A stretch of DNA of 64,000 nt from Enterovibrio calviensis DSM 14347 (GCF_000621165.1 NZ_KK211217.1:310001-374000), one strand, 5' to 3'. Positions 34,003 to 43,907 are shown, counted from the first letter of the stretch. Notes: generated by a model not told the origin, from the sequence alone. Numbers and translations are program-made.

Positions 34003-36678
34003 ATGAATAAGACATTTAAGATGGGAATCTTATCTGTAGCCGTTGCTGCAGGTCTTGCGGGTTGTGGTGCTTTGCCTTCAGGCTCGGCGCAACAGGCAAC
34101 TGTGGATGCATTAGCGGCTCAATTGGACATCAGCTACGCTGTTGAAACCAATCATGGCGCGCAAGAAGGCTTAACGTGTCAGGACATGGGCGCAGAGTGG
34201 GCTTCTTGTAACAAAGTGACGATGACCGTGGTGAATGACGGCGATGCAGTTACCGCTAACGATTGGAAAATCTATCTGCACAGCATTCGTGTATTTTTGG
34301 ATGTGGCAAACGAAGACTTCACCATCGAACATTTGACCGGTGACCTTTATGTGCTGACTCCAACGCAATCTTTTGATGGTTTCGCTGCGGGCGAAACGGT
34401 TGAAATTCCCCTGATTGCAGAATACTGGCAGTTGTTCGAAACTGACTTTATGCCACGTGCCTATGTGGTTGCGGGTGATGCAACGCCAAAAACGATTGCA
34501 TCGCTAGATACTGAAAACGTTGATGCATTTGTGGCTGAAATTGATGGCAACAAATGGAAACGCACCCCAGAAGACAACAACATCCTAGCGACAGCGGCCT
34601 CACGCTTTGCAAAAAACAGCGATGTTGCCCAACTGTCTGATGGTGCCATTGAAGCTTCTATTATTCCAACGCCTCTAAAAACCAAACAAATGCGTGGCGC
34701 TTTACATGTTGCTGCGGGTTTTGCGGTAAATAACACCGCGCTGGATGCGGATCAGTTAGCGGCATTTGAAGATCGCGCAGCGCTTCTGGGCGTGAACGTG
34801 GACGGTGACATCGACCTTAATGTGAACCTTGATGCTGCAGCCTTCAGCGGCGAAGAAGCCGTATCTGGTGCTTATAAGCTAGTCGTCAATGCGGCAGGTG
34901 TTGAGGTTGTTGGTTTCGACAGCGTCGGTGCATTTTATGGCCTGCAATCTCTTCTCGCGTTAATGGACAAAGACGATAGCGGCATGCTGCCATGGGTAGC
35001 GATTGAAGATGCCCCTCGTTTCGAATACCGCGGTGTGATGGTGGACGTTGCGCGTAACTTCCATTCTAAGGAAGCAATGCTACGTACTATTGATCAAATG
35101 GCAGCGTACAAGTTGAACAAACTTCACCTTCACCTGACTGATGATGAAGGTTGGCGTTTAGAGATCCCTGGCCTTCCAGAATTGACTGACGTCGGTGCAA
35201 ACCGCTGTCATGACTTGTCTGAGACGTCTTGCCTATTGCCACAATTGGGCTCAGGCCCGACAACCGATAACTTCGGTTCTGGTTTCTTCTCGAAAGCGGA
35301 TTACTTGGAAATTCTGCATCACGCAAAAGCGCGTGGCATTGAGGTGATTCCTGAAATCGATATGCCAGCTCACTCACGTGCCGCTGTTGTTTCGATGGAA
35401 GCGCGTTACACCAAATATGCCGCTCAGGGCGATCTGGCGAAAGCAGAAGAGTTCCGTTTGATGGATCCTCTGGATACGTCCAACGTGACGACTGTTCAGT
35501 TCTACGACAAGCGCAGTTTCATCAACCCATGCATGGACTCGTCTCTGAACTTTGTCGATAAAGTGATCACAGAAGTGAAAGCCATGCATGCGGAAGCAGG
35601 TATGCCGCTATCAACTTGGCACTTTGGTGGTGACGAAGCGAAAAACATCAAGCTGAATGCAGGCTTTCAAGATCTTAATGCCGCAGAGCCTGTTTCTTGG
35701 AAAGGTAACATTGACCTTAGCCAGCAACATAAGCCATTTGCGAAATCGCCAGTTTGTCAAAAAGCAATTGCCGATGGCGTAGCTGCTGATTTCGGTCACC
35801 TACCAAGCTACTTTGCAGAGCAAGTTAGTGAAGTGGTCGCTAAGCATGGCATTGAAAACTTCCAAGCATGGCAAGATGGCCTGAAATACTCTAAAGATGC
35901 ATCAGCATTTGAAACCGACAATGTTCGCGTGAATTTCTGGGATGTTCTTTACTGGGGCGGCGACGCATCAGCGTATGAGTGGGCAAATAAAGGGTATGAC
36001 GTGATTGTGTCTAACCCAGACTATGTCTACATGGACATGCCATACGAAGTGGATCCAAAAGAGCGAGGCTACTACTGGGCAACACGTGCAACTGATACGC
36101 GTAAGATGTTCGGCTTTGCACCTGAGAACTTGCCTCAAAATGCTGAGACCTCTGTCGACCGTGACGGTAATGGCTTTAATGGTAAAGGTACCGTTGAATC
36201 AAAAGGTTTCCATGGTCTGTCTGCACAGCTTTGGAGTGAAACTGTTCGTACCGATGAGCAATACGAATTCATGGTATTCCCTCGTGTGATTGCAGCAGCA
36301 GAACGCGCGTGGCACAAAGCGGATTGGGAACTGGATTACCAAGCAGGTAAAGCTTTCAACCTTGAAACCAGCTACGTGAACAAGGACGCTCAGCTTCAAG
36401 ACTGGACGCGCTTTGCCAACGTAATGGGCCAACGTGAAATGGCGAAACTGGATGCTGCGGGTATTCAATACCGCATCCCGGTTCCTGGTGCGGTGATTGA
36501 AGCGGGCAAACTGCACATGAACATCAGCATGCCAGGTCTACCACTTCAGTACTCTGTTGATGGCGGTCAATCATGGGCTGACTACGCTTCGCCGGTAGAA
36601 CTGTCTGACTCGAACAATGTGAAAGTACGTGCATTGAGCGCTGACAAGCAACGTGAAGGTCGTTCAGTGTCTCTATAA
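34003..36678 (+). CDS. chb: Beta-N-acetylhexosaminidase (chitobiase), GH20 lipoprotein
   Basis: An 891-residue lipoprotein that cleaves GlcNAc from chitin oligosaccharides. The signal peptide ends in the lipobox LAGC (Cys21). Domains in order: N-terminal carbohydrate-binding-like CHB_HEX domain (about 35-190), GH20b domain (about 220-340), TIM-barrel GH20 catalytic domain (about 345-785; FEYRGVMVDVARNFHS at its start) and C-terminal CHB_HEX_C domain (about 815-890). The catalytic Asp-Glu pair is in HFGGDEAKN (about residue 542). Placement between nagE and glnS fits a chitin-degrading Vibrio. RBS spacing from TAGGG is normal, and a terminator follows. Confidence 0.95.
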   Translation: MNKTFKMGILSVAVAAGLAGCGALPSGSAQQATVDALAAQLDISYAVETNHGAQEGLTCQDMGAEWASCNKVTMTVVNDGDAVTANDWKIYLHSIRVFLDVANEDFTIEHLTGDLYVLTPTQSFDGFAAGETVEIPLIAEYWQLFETDFMPRAYVVAGDATPKTIASLDTENVDAFVAEIDGNKWKRTPEDNNILATAASRFAKNSDVAQLSDGAIEASIIPTPLKTKQMRGALHVAAGFAVNNTALDADQLAAFEDRAALLGVNVDGDIDLNVNLDAAAFSGEEAVSGAYKLVVNAAGVEVVGFDSVGAFYGLQSLLALMDKDDSGMLPWVAIEDAPRFEYRGVMVDVARNFHSKEAMLRTIDQMAAYKLNKLHLHLTDDEGWRLEIPGLPELTDVGANRCHDLSETSCLLPQLGSGPTTDNFGSGFFSKADYLEILHHAKARGIEVIPEIDMPAHSRAAVVSMEARYTKYAAQGDLAKAEEFRLMDPLDTSNVTTVQFYDKRSFINPCMDSSLNFVDKVITEVKAMHAEAGMPLSTWHFGGDEAKNIKLNAGFQDLNAAEPVSWKGNIDLSQQHKPFAKSPVCQKAIADGVAADFGHLPSYFAEQVSEVVAKHGIENFQAWQDGLKYSKDASAFETDNVRVNFWDVLYWGGDASAYEWANKGYDVIVSNPDYVYMDMPYEVDPKERGYYWATRATDTRKMFGFAPENLPQNAETSVDRDGNGFNGKGTVESKGFHGLSAQLWSETVRTDEQYEFMVFPRVIAAAERAWHKADWELDYQAGKAFNLETSYVNKDAQLQDWTRFANVMGQREMAKLDAAGIQYRIPVPGAVIEAGKLHMNISMPGLPLQYSVDGGQSWADYASPVELSDSNNVKVRALSADKQREGRSVSL

Positions 36679-36696
36679 CGACACTCAAAGACTCAG

Positions 36697-36723
36697 AAGC
36701 CCGCTCTATGCGGGCTTTTTTTT
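36697..36723 (+). terminator. Rho-independent terminator of the chitobiase gene
   Basis: Stem AAGCCCGC / GCGGGCTT with loop TCTAT and a T8 run, 18 bp after the stop. Confidence 0.9.
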
Positions 36724-36814
36724 CGTCTCGACGTTCTGTTGTGGTTGAGTAAATAGCCGTGATCGTGGATCATTGGCGTAATTTCAGGTAGTTCTTCCTA
36801 CGAGGTATTTTTTG

Positions 36815-38479
36815 ATGAGTGAGTCTGAGGCTCGTCCAACCAACTTTATCCGTCAAATCATTGATAAAGATTTGGCTGGTGGTGTTCACACAACAGTTCA
36901 TACGCGTTTCCCACCGGAGCCGAATGGTTACCTTCACATTGGTCACGCAAAGTCGATCTGTTTGAATTTTGGTATTGCTAAAGACTACCAGGGTCAATGT
37001 AACCTGCGTTTCGACGATACTAACCCAGAGAAAGAAGACATCGAATTTGTTGAATCTATCAAAAGCGATGTGAACTGGCTGGGCTTTGATTGGAGCGGCG
37101 AAGTTTGTTATTCGTCTGGTTACTTCGATCGTCTGCACAGTTATGCGGTTGAATTGATTGAGAAAGGTTTGGCTTATGTTGAAGAGCTAAGCCCAGATGA
37201 GATCCGTGAATACCGCGGTACGCTAACAGCGCCGGGTAAGCATAGCCCTTATCGTGACCGCACTGTGGAAGAGAACTTGGCACTGTTCGACAAGATGAAG
37301 AACGGTGAGTTCGCAGAAGGTAAAGCGTGTCTGCGTGCGAAAATTGATATGGCTTCGCCATTCATGGTTATGCGTGATCCGGTATTGTACCGTGTTCGCT
37401 TCGCACACCATCACCAAACAGGTGATAAATGGTGTATTTACCCAATGTATGACTTCACACACTGTATCTCTGATGCGATTGAAGGCATTACACATAGCCT
37501 GTGTACGTTGGAGTTCCAAGATAACCGTCGTCTTTACGATTGGGTGTTGGATAACATCACCATTGAGTGTCAGCCACGTCAGTATGAGTTCAGTCGTCTG
37601 AATCTTGAATACACAGTGATGTCTAAGCGTAAGCTGAGTCAGCTTGTAAGCGAGAACTTGGTAAACGGTTGGGATGACCCACGTATGCCAACGATTTCTG
37701 GTTTGCGTCGCCGCGGCTACACGCCTGCAGCGATTCGTGAATTCTGTAAGCGCATTGGTGTGACTAAGCAAGAAAACACGATTGAAATGAGCTCACTAGA
37801 GTCATGTATTCGTGATGACTTGAATGAAAATGCTCCGCGCGCGATGGCCGTTCTTGATCCTATCAAATTGGTGATTGAAAACTTTGACGGTGATATTGAG
37901 CACTTGTCTGCACCAAATCATCCAAACAAACCAGAGATGGGCGAGCGTAGTATTCCGTTTAGCCGTGAGATCTGGATTGAAGCGGAAGATTTCCGTGAAG
38001 AAGCGAACAAGAAGTACAAGCGTCTAGTGCTTGGTAAAGAAGTTCGCTTGCGTAACGCTTACTTTGTGAAAGCTGAGCGTTGTGACAAAGATGCTGATGG
38101 CAAGGTAACAACGGTTTACTGTACTTACGATCCTGAAACCTTGGGTAAAGACCCAGCAGACGGCCGTAAAGCAAAAGGCGTTATTCACTGGGTATCTGCG
38201 GATGCGGGTGTGCCAGCTGAGATTCGTTTGTACGATCGTTTGTTCACATTGCCGAACCCTGGTGCTGCGGATGATTTTGCTGCAACCATTAACCCTGAAT
38301 CACTGACTGTGGTTCAAGGCTATGTTGAGCCGAGCCTAAAAGCGGCAGTTGCCGAGCAAGGTTACCAGTTTGAGCGTATGGGTTACTTCTGTGTTGATCG
38401 TAAAGACAGCACGGATGATGCGCTGGTCTTTAACCGTACCGTAGGTCTTCGTGACACTTGGGCGAAAATTGACGCGTAG
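36815..38479 (+). CDS. glnS: Glutaminyl-tRNA synthetase
   Basis: Class I aminoacyl-tRNA synthetase charging tRNA-Gln; 554 residues as in E. coli. The N-terminus [20 protein letters not shown] is conserved. The HIGH motif is in [15 protein letters not shown] (about residue 40) and the KMSKS-equivalent is [10 protein letters not shown] (about 268). The tail ends [16 protein letters not shown]. The start chosen is ATG 36815, with GAGGT upstream; a TTG one codon earlier gives a spurious extra Met. The nagE-chb-glnS order parallels E. coli nagE-glnS. A two-way terminator separates it from fur. Confidence 0.98.
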   Translation: MSESEARPTNFIRQIIDKDLAGGVHTTVHTRFPPEPNGYLHIGHAKSICLNFGIAKDYQGQCNLRFDDTNPEKEDIEFVESIKSDVNWLGFDWSGEVCYSSGYFDRLHSYAVELIEKGLAYVEELSPDEIREYRGTLTAPGKHSPYRDRTVEENLALFDKMKNGEFAEGKACLRAKIDMASPFMVMRDPVLYRVRFAHHHQTGDKWCIYPMYDFTHCISDAIEGITHSLCTLEFQDNRRLYDWVLDNITIECQPRQYEFSRLNLEYTVMSKRKLSQLVSENLVNGWDDPRMPTISGLRRRGYTPAAIREFCKRIGVTKQENTIEMSSLESCIRDDLNENAPRAMAVLDPIKLVIENFDGDIEHLSAPNHPNKPEMGERSIPFSREIWIEAEDFREEANKKYKRLVLGKEVRLRNAYFVKAERCDKDADGKVTTVYCTYDPETLGKDPADGRKAKGVIHWVSADAGVPAEIRLYDRLFTLPNPGAADDFAATINPESLTVVQGYVEPSLKAAVAEQGYQFERMGYFCVDRKDSTDDALVFNRTVGLRDTWAKIDA

Positions 38480-38494
38480 TTAAACCCCATAAAC

Positions 38495-38526
38495 AAAAAA
38501 CCGGAGCCAATGCTCCGGTTTTTTTA
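38495..38526. terminator. Bidirectional terminator between glnS and fur
   Basis: Stem ACCGGAGC / GCTCCGGT with loop CAAT, A-rich on the left and T7 on the right, between converging glnS and fur. Confidence 0.88.
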
Positions 38527-38570
38527 TGTCTATCGTTCAGTGACAAACGACTGAAACGGTTTTATTGAGA

Positions 38571-39017
38571 CTATTTTGCGTCGTGAAGACTCTCGTCTGT
38601 CTTACAATCACCTTCGATACAGTGACCATAGAGGTACAAACTGTGGTTGGTGAGGCGAACATTATATCGAGTCGCGATTTCTTTTTGACGAGTTTCAATT
38701 ACATCATCAGTAAATTCGATTACCTTACCGCAATCTAAACAGACTAAATGGTCGTGGTGATGCTGTGTAGCAAGCTCAAAGACTGACTTGCCGCCCTCAA
38801 AATGGTGGCGTGTAACAATGCCCGCATCATCGAATTGGTTTAAGACACGATAAACGGTAGCAAGGCCAATTTCCTCACCAATATCGATGAGCTTCTTGTA
38901 CAAGTCTTCGGCGCTGATGTGCTGACAGTCCGGTTGTTGCAGGACTTCTAGGATTTTTAGTCGAGGCAACGTGACTTTCAGTCCTGCGTCTTTCAGTGCC
39001 TTGTTATTATCTGACAT
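38571..39017 (-). CDS. fur: Ferric uptake regulator
   Basis: Iron-responsive repressor of 148 residues, the same as E. coli Fur. The N-terminal winged helix (about 1-82) contains LKVTLPRLKILEVLQQPDCQHISAEDLY and GLATVYRVLNQFDDAGIV. The metal-binding dimer domain has THHHDHLVCLDCGKVIEF (about 86-103). It would act on the feo box found in this window, among others. It is divergent from the DUF4442 gene rather than downstream of fldA, so the E. coli fldA-fur read-through arrangement is absent. Confidence 0.98.
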   Translation of the reverse strand: MSDNNKALKDAGLKVTLPRLKILEVLQQPDCQHISAEDLYKKLIDIGEEIGLATVYRVLNQFDDAGIVTRHHFEGGKSVFELATQHHHDHLVCLDCGKVIEFTDDVIETRQKEIATRYNVRLTNHSLYLYGHCIEGDCKTDESLHDAK

Positions 39018-39183
39018 CCGGTTCTTCCTACGTAATTGCTTTTCCCTGTGTATTTATGAGAACGGGAAAAATTGTTTGTTAGCGTAACAAATGTGGTACG
39101 GCCTCGCTAGTGCATGTCGATAAATAACTGACCTAATTGGTTGGTTTTGCGGCTTGTTGTTCGGAAACAAAAATGGCACGATA

Positions 39184-39200
39184 AACTGGTTAGACCAGAA
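39184..39200 (+). promoter_or_regulatory. FadR box upstream of the DUF4442 gene
   Basis: AACTGGTTAGACCAGAA closely matches the FadR operator (AACTGGTCNGACCNGTT and the Vibrio-type ACTGGT-GACCAG form), with perfect CTGGT/ACCAG symmetry. It ends 11 bp before the GTG start and abuts the RBS AGGGAA, a position suited to repression relieved by acyl-CoA. Confidence 0.7.
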
Positions 39201-39211
39201 AGGGAATTACT

Positions 39212-39691
39212 GTGTACAAATACTATAAACCAGGGATCGTTAAATTTGCACTCAACTGCTGGCCTCCGTTCTGGGGATCAGGGATTAAAATTATGGAAAT
39301 CAGTGATGATTTCCGTTTTGTTCGCATTCGATTGAAACTACGCTGGTGGAACAAAAACGCAAACCGTACGCAGTATGGCGGTAGCATTTTTTCTATGACA
39401 GATCCCACCTACGCGTTGATGTTGATGGGGATACTTGGTGAGAAGTACTTTGTGTGGGACAAAGAAGCGGACATCAACTTCATCAAGCCCGGATCTTCTG
39501 ATCTGTTTGCTGAATTTGTTATTCCTGAGGAAACGATCACGTCGATCCAGCGAGCGACGGCTACTGGCGACAAAGTGTTTCCCGAGTTTGTCGTCAATGT
39601 GTTAGATGATAGTGGGGAAGTGGTGAGCCGAGTGAGGCGAGTTTTGTATGTTCGCAAAAAGCCAAAATTTCGTGATGAGCCCAAAGTATAG
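39212..39691 (+). CDS. DUF4442 hotdog-fold protein, probable acyl-CoA thioesterase
   Basis: A 159-residue cytoplasmic protein with the hotdog pattern of DUF4442: an N-terminal region with ALNCWPPFWGSGIKIMEISDDFRFVRIRLKLRWWNKNANRTQYGG (the helix region expected to bind acyl groups), then SMTDPTYALMLMGIL and a C-terminal sheet. Relatives are mostly uncharacterised, and some act as acyl-CoA or acyl-ACP thioesterases. The start is GTG 39212 with AGGGAA 5 nt before it. A FadR box overlaps the RBS region, which supports a role in fatty-acid metabolism. It lies between fur and fldA, a position with no counterpart in E. coli. The thioesterase activity is inferred. Confidence 0.82.
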   Translation: MYKYYKPGIVKFALNCWPPFWGSGIKIMEISDDFRFVRIRLKLRWWNKNANRTQYGGSIFSMTDPTYALMLMGILGEKYFVWDKEADINFIKPGSSDLFAEFVIPEETITSIQRATATGDKVFPEFVVNVLDDSGEVVSRVRRVLYVRKKPKFRDEPKV

Positions 39692-39695
39692 CGAT

Positions 39696-39726
39696 AAAAA
39701 AACGCGCCTTGATGGCGCGTTTTTTT
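39696..39726. terminator. Bidirectional terminator between DUF4442 gene and fldA
   Basis: A 13-bp stem AAAAAAACGCGCC / GGCGCGTTTTTTT with loop TTGAT, between two converging genes. Confidence 0.92.
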
Positions 39727-39741
39727 GCAGCAAGAAAAGGA

Positions 39742-40269
39742 TTAACCTTCTAATTCTGCCAAGCACATTTCTTCATGGATTTGTTTAACCCATGTTTCAA
39801 CACGTTGTGCAGTTAGCTCCGGCTGACGGTCTTCATCAACACACAAGCCCACAAAGTGGTTGTCATCAACCAAGGCTTTCGAAGCTTCGAACTCATAGCC
39901 TTCAGTTGGCCAATGACCAATGATAGTGCCACCCTTCGTTTCAACGATATCGCGAATGGTGCCCATCGCATCACAGAAATACTCTGCGTAGTCTTCTTGA
40001 TCACCACAACCAAAGACTGCAACGAGTTTGGTCGAGAAATCAACTTGCTCAAGCTCTGGGAAGAAATCATCCCAGTCACACTGTGCTTCACCGTAGTACC
40101 AAGTTGGGATACCCAGCAGTAGCAGATCGAAGTTATTGATATCTTCTTTGCTACTTTTTGCAATATCCTGAACGTGGACCAATTGTTTGCCCAGTTGTTT
40201 TTGAATCATCTTGGCGATAGCTTCAGTGTTACCTGTATCGCTGCCAAAGAAGAGACCTACGCTCGCCAT
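39742..40269 (-). CDS. fldA: Flavodoxin I
   Basis: A 175-residue FMN electron carrier (E. coli FldA 176). The FMN phosphate loop is FFGSDTGNTEAIAKM (residues 6-20), followed by LLLGIPTWYYGEAQCDWDDFF (about 50-70) with the isoalloxazine-stacking Trp/Tyr region and FGCGDQEDYAEYFCDAMG. It donates electrons to, for example, IspG/IspH, BioB and anaerobic reductases. The start ATG 40269 (MASVGLFFGSDTG) is preferred; the longer frame adds 17 non-family residues. DUF2788 and ybfF lie upstream on the same strand. Confidence 0.97.
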   Translation of the reverse strand: MASVGLFFGSDTGNTEAIAKMIQKQLGKQLVHVQDIAKSSKEDINNFDLLLLGIPTWYYGEAQCDWDDFFPELEQVDFSTKLVAVFGCGDQEDYAEYFCDAMGTIRDIVETKGGTIIGHWPTEGYEFEASKALVDDNHFVGLCVDEDRQPELTAQRVETWVKQIHEEMCLAELEG

Positions 40270-40378
40270 AATAGAGAATACCTGTTTTCTGTTAGTCGAG
40301 ATGCAATATACACATCCCACATTCTAAAGTGTAGAAGAAGGTCAAACCTTCTTGCTGCTAACGGTTAAGCGCAAGCAA

Positions 40379-40600
40379 TCAGCCTATGCCTGCACCTTCC
40401 CAGAATAACTGGATCGCGCCTTTGGTAATGAAACCTGCGCATCCTAAGAAAAGTACCAGCCAAACTATACGTCGGCCAAATGGAGGTACTTCCCCTTCTT
40501 TTAATACGTCCTTGATTGCCATGCCGATGAAAAAGAAGATAGCTGCAAAAAGCAGATCAAGCCCTATCTTTTCGAGCAATTCAAAGTGCTCGTACAGCAT
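40379..40600 (-). CDS. DUF2788 small membrane protein
   Basis: A 73-residue protein with two membrane helices (about residues 14-32 and 45-66) separated by a short loop, LKEGEVPPFGRRIVW. This matches the DUF2788 family, small inner-membrane proteins of Vibrio and relatives encoded between ybfF and fldA. No function is known. It takes the place of E. coli ybfE. An AAGGAGAGGGAA-like RBS lies before the ATG. It may be co-transcribed with ybfF, which ends 59 bp upstream. Confidence 0.82.
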   Translation of the reverse strand: MLYEHFELLEKIGLDLLFAAIFFFIGMAIKDVLKEGEVPPFGRRIVWLVLFLGCAGFITKGAIQLFWEGAGIG

Positions 40601-40659
40601 TTCCCTCTCCTTTCGGAAACTATTTCGAGGCGCACTATATCACAACTCAGTTGCGTCTG

Positions 40660-41433
40660 TTAACGCTCTGACTTTGTTAAAAAGCGAGTGATCACACGCG
40701 AAACGGTGTCAGGTTTTTCTGCATGTAACCAGTGACCTGTATTGGCGATAACGTGCGCTTTTGCCTGCGGAAATTGGCGTTCAATTTCCTCGCGATGCGC
40801 TGCTGAAATATAGTCAGAGTCAGCACCTTTCAAAAACAATGTGTCGCCGTCATAGTGACCATTGGCAGGCCAGCCAGTGATATCGTCATAGTTTCTTTCT
40901 AAAACATCGACATTAAAGCGCCATGCAAATTCACCATTTTCTTGCTTAGCTAACGATTTCAGCAAGAACTGTCTAACGCCTGGTTCTTGAATATGCTCAG
41001 CAAGGATCGCTTCAGCGATTTTCCTGTTGGTGATTGGCGATTTCATGGACGCGTTCAAACCTTCGAGTACGGCATCATGTCGACGTTCTTGATAGGCCAC
41101 TGGTGCGATATCCATGACGACCAATTGATCAATCATCTTGGGATGTGAAATTGCCAGCATCATGGCGACTTTTCCTCCCATAGAGTGTCCGACAACGGAA
41201 GTGCTCTCAAGACCTTGTTGTGTCATGAAGTCTTTGACTGCATTGGCTTGCGAAATATAGTCGACATTTTGCGACCGTGGTGATTGACCATGGTTAGGCA
41301 GGTCTATTTGATAGACTTTGTAATGCTCGGACAAAACGCGAGCAAGACCACCGAGATTGTCCAAGCTACCAAAAAGTCCATGGATCAAGAGCAAAGGTCG
41401 TCCTTCCCCTTGGATCTTGTAGTTCAAAAACAC
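40660..41433 (-). CDS. ybfF: Alpha/beta-hydrolase esterase YbfF
   Basis: A 257-residue cytoplasmic esterase, close to E. coli YbfF (254). Motifs are LLLIHGLFGSLDNLGGLARVL (oxyanion-hole HG), VVGHSMGGKVAM with the nucleophile Ser in GHSMG (about residue 87) and VIANTGHWLHAEKP with the catalytic His near residue 232. Acyl-ester or acyl-CoA substrates are likely; the physiological one is unknown. The start is GTG 41433; no ATG is nearby. It is divergent from seqA with a 100-bp gap, an arrangement conserved with E. coli. Confidence 0.93.
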   Translation of the reverse strand: MFLNYKIQGEGRPLLLIHGLFGSLDNLGGLARVLSEHYKVYQIDLPNHGQSPRSQNVDYISQANAVKDFMTQQGLESTSVVGHSMGGKVAMMLAISHPKMIDQLVVMDIAPVAYQERRHDAVLEGLNASMKSPITNRKIAEAILAEHIQEPGVRQFLLKSLAKQENGEFAWRFNVDVLERNYDDITGWPANGHYDGDTLFLKGADSDYISAAHREEIERQFPQAKAHVIANTGHWLHAEKPDTVSRVITRFLTKSER

Positions 41434-41533
41434 TGTTGTTTTCTCTCAATATGAATCGTTTGCCGTAGAGTATACCTTTCTAACTCTGTATAATCGCCCT
41501 GTTGAATTGTAATTAGGACACGATGATCAAACG

Positions 41534-42079
41534 ATGAAGACAATTGAGGTTGATGAAGAGCTATACCGGTACATTGCCAGCCAAACACATCACATTGGTG
41601 AAAGTGCATCGGATATCCTGCGCCGCTTATTGATGGCACCGCAGATGGATCAACAACCCGTTGCGACTTTGACTCCCGCGAATAAGCCAAAGGGAATTGT
41701 TGTCAGCAAAGATGCGGGAAAACAAGACTCTGTAGATCGCGTGAAAGAAATGCGTTCATTGTTGATCTCTGATGAGTTTGCTGCGCAAGAAAGAGCGATT
41801 GGCCGCTTTATGCTCGTCCTATCAGCACTTTATCGTATTGACGGACAAAGCTTTGCAGAGGCTACTGCATTGAAAGGTCGCACGCGAGTTTACTTTGCCG
41901 ATAATGAGCAAACGCTGCTTGAGAGTGGCAAAACCACCAAGCCTAAGCACATTCCGACCACGCCTTTTTGGGTGATCACCAATACGAATACCGGTCGTAA
42001 GCGCCAGATGGTTGAGCAGCTGATGATCAAGATGGGTTTTGCGAGCGACATTACAGAAAAAGTCGTTGGCGAAATCTAA
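41534..42079 (+). CDS. seqA: Negative modulator of replication initiation SeqA
   Basis: A 181-residue protein that binds hemimethylated GATC sites and sequesters oriC, as E. coli SeqA (181). The N-terminal oligomerisation domain is MKTIEVDEELYRYIASQTHHIGESASDILRRLL (residues 1-33). A variable linker follows (about 36-70). The C-terminal DNA-binding domain (about 75-181) has GRTRVYFADNEQTLLESG and NTNTGRKRQMVEQLM, with the Asn/Thr and Arg residues that read the methylated adenine. pgm follows on the same strand. Confidence 0.97.
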   Translation: MKTIEVDEELYRYIASQTHHIGESASDILRRLLMAPQMDQQPVATLTPANKPKGIVVSKDAGKQDSVDRVKEMRSLLISDEFAAQERAIGRFMLVLSALYRIDGQSFAEATALKGRTRVYFADNEQTLLESGKTTKPKHIPTTPFWVITNTNTGRKRQMVEQLMIKMGFASDITEKVVGEI

Positions 42080-42133
42080 ATTTCGCATTTAGTACCAGTA
42101 ACATGCTGATTGTGAATAGTTAAGATAAAATAG

Positions 42134-42159
42134 AGGCTCTGTCATTGACGAGCCTTTTT
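42134..42159 (+). terminator. Rho-independent terminator/attenuator between seqA and pgm
   Basis: Stem AGGCTC / GAGCCT with a 10-nt loop and T5, 40 bp before pgm. In E. coli the two genes are co-transcribed; here this hairpin would uncouple or attenuate them. Confidence 0.7.
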
Positions 42160-42199
42160 GTATTTTTAGAATTTAGATTTCCGGAAAGGATGCGAACGC

Positions 42200-43846
42200 A
42201 TGGCTAGTTTCGAACGTGCGGGGCAACGCGCCCAGCAACAAGATCTGCATAATATTCCTCTATTGGTGTCGAACTATTTCCAGTTGACGCCAGATCCAAC
42301 CAACTCATCGCACAAGGTTGAGTTTGGCACCTCTGGTCACCGCGGAAGCGCCGACAAGTCTACGTTTAACCAGCATCATATTCTTGCCATCGCTCAAGCG
42401 ATTGCAGATGTGCGTGCCGAGAAAGGTTTCACCGGCCCATTATTTGTTGGTAAAGACACGCACGCTCTGTCAGAGCCAGCGTTTTGCTCTGTGGTTGAAG
42501 TGCTCGTTGCAAATGGTGTGAACGTTGTTGCCCAAGAGCAAGGCGGCTATACACCGACGCCAGGTATTTCTTACGCCATTTTGGAGCATAACAAAGCCAA
42601 TGCGAACCAAGCAGACGGAATTGTGATCACACCGTCTCACAACCCTCCTCAAGACGGTGGTATCAAATACAATCCTCCGCACGGTGGTCCTGCAGAAGGC
42701 GAACTGACGAAGGCAATCGAGCAGCGGGCAAATGCTTACATTGCTGCAGGCCTTGAGGGTGTTCGTCGAATTGGCTATGACGAAGCAACTTCAAACACTT
42801 TGTTTGTTGAAGCCGATCTTGTGATGCCATATGTGCGCGAACTGGGTCAGGTTGTTGATATTGAAGCGATCAAAAAAGCGAACCTTCATATTGGTGTGGA
42901 TCCGTTGGGCGGCTCAGGCATCGATTATTGGAAAGCGATTGCCGCTTACTATGATCTAGATATCACACTGGTTAACGACGACATTGATCCTTCATTTCGT
43001 TTTATGTCACTAGATAAAGACGGTGTGATCCGCATGGATTGTTCATCGCCTTCTGCGATGGCGGGTCTATTGGCATACAAAGATCAATACGACTTGGCAT
43101 TTGGCAATGATCCTGACTTCGATCGCCACGGTATTGTGACTCCTGCAGGTCTAATGAACCCTAACCATTATCTTGCTGTTTGCATCGACTATCTCTATCA
43201 GCATCGTCCTCAGTGGGGCGAGGAAGTCGGTGTGGGCAAAACACTGGTATCAAGTGCCATCATCGACAAAGTGGTTGAGCGCTTAGGTCGCAAGTTGTGT
43301 GAAGTGCCAGTGGGCTTCAAATGGTTTGTTGATGGCTTATACAGTGGTGAATTGGGCTTTGGCGGCGAAGAAAGCGCTGGTGCGTCTTTCCTTCGTATGG
43401 ATGGGACGCCATGGTCAACTGACAAAGATGGCATTCTTCTTTGTTTGCTTGCTGCAGAAATCACAGCAGTAACGGGTAAAAACCCTCAGCAATACTACGA
43501 AGAGCTGGCGGCAAAGTTTGGTGCATCTAGTTATGCCCGTATTCAAGCACCGGCAAACACCGAGCAAAAAGCGGTATTGAGCAAACTGTCTTCTGAGATG
43601 GTAACGGCAGAAACGCTAGCAGGCGACGCGATCACAGCGAAACTTACCCATGCCTCAGGCAATGGTCAGGCGATTGGCGGGTTGAAAGTGGTCACTGAGT
43701 TTGGTTGGTTTGCAGCGCGCCCTTCCGGTACTGAAGACATCTACAAAATTTATTGCGAGAGCTTCAAAGGTGAAGAGCATCTTTGCCAGATCCAAGATGA
43801 AGCGCAGAAAATCGTGAGTGATGTGTTTATAGCGGCAGGTCTATAA
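42200..43846 (+). CDS. pgm: Phosphoglucomutase (alpha-D-glucose phosphate-specific)
   Basis: A 548-residue enzyme interconverting glucose-1-P and glucose-6-P; it supplies glucose-1-P for UDP-glucose and so for the exopolysaccharide. The active-site phosphoserine is in [25 protein letters not shown] (about residues 143-167). The Mg2+ loop is [10 protein letters not shown] (about 305), the sugar-binding loop is GGEESAG (about 393), and the phosphate-binding loop is [13 protein letters not shown] near 510. The RBS GGAAAGGA precedes the ATG. Length equals the E. coli Pgm class (546). Confidence 0.97.
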   Translation: MASFERAGQRAQQQDLHNIPLLVSNYFQLTPDPTNSSHKVEFGTSGHRGSADKSTFNQHHILAIAQAIADVRAEKGFTGPLFVGKDTHALSEPAFCSVVEVLVANGVNVVAQEQGGYTPTPGISYAILEHNKANANQADGIVITPSHNPPQDGGIKYNPPHGGPAEGELTKAIEQRANAYIAAGLEGVRRIGYDEATSNTLFVEADLVMPYVRELGQVVDIEAIKKANLHIGVDPLGGSGIDYWKAIAAYYDLDITLVNDDIDPSFRFMSLDKDGVIRMDCSSPSAMAGLLAYKDQYDLAFGNDPDFDRHGIVTPAGLMNPNHYLAVCIDYLYQHRPQWGEEVGVGKTLVSSAIIDKVVERLGRKLCEVPVGFKWFVDGLYSGELGFGGEESAGASFLRMDGTPWSTDKDGILLCLLAAEITAVTGKNPQQYYEELAAKFGASSYARIQAPANTEQKAVLSKLSSEMVTAETLAGDAITAKLTHASGNGQAIGGLKVVTEFGWFAARPSGTEDIYKIYCESFKGEEHLCQIQDEAQKIVSDVFIAAGL

Positions 43847-43880
43847 GTTTAAGTGATTAAACCGCTAGAACTTGTTCATA

Positions 43881-43907
43881 AGAGCCACCGTTGTCGGTGG
43901 CTTTTTT
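43881..43907. terminator. Terminator after pgm, shared with DUF1853 gene
   Basis: Stem AGAGCCACCG / CGGTGGCT with loop TTGT and T6. It overlaps the 3' end of the converging DUF1853 gene by 2 bp. Confidence 0.85.

Noticed and set aside
37223-37771. Long minus-strand open frame of 182 codons inside glnS
   Set aside because: It is the complement of a strongly coding gene, with no family resemblance and no RBS; a shadow frame.
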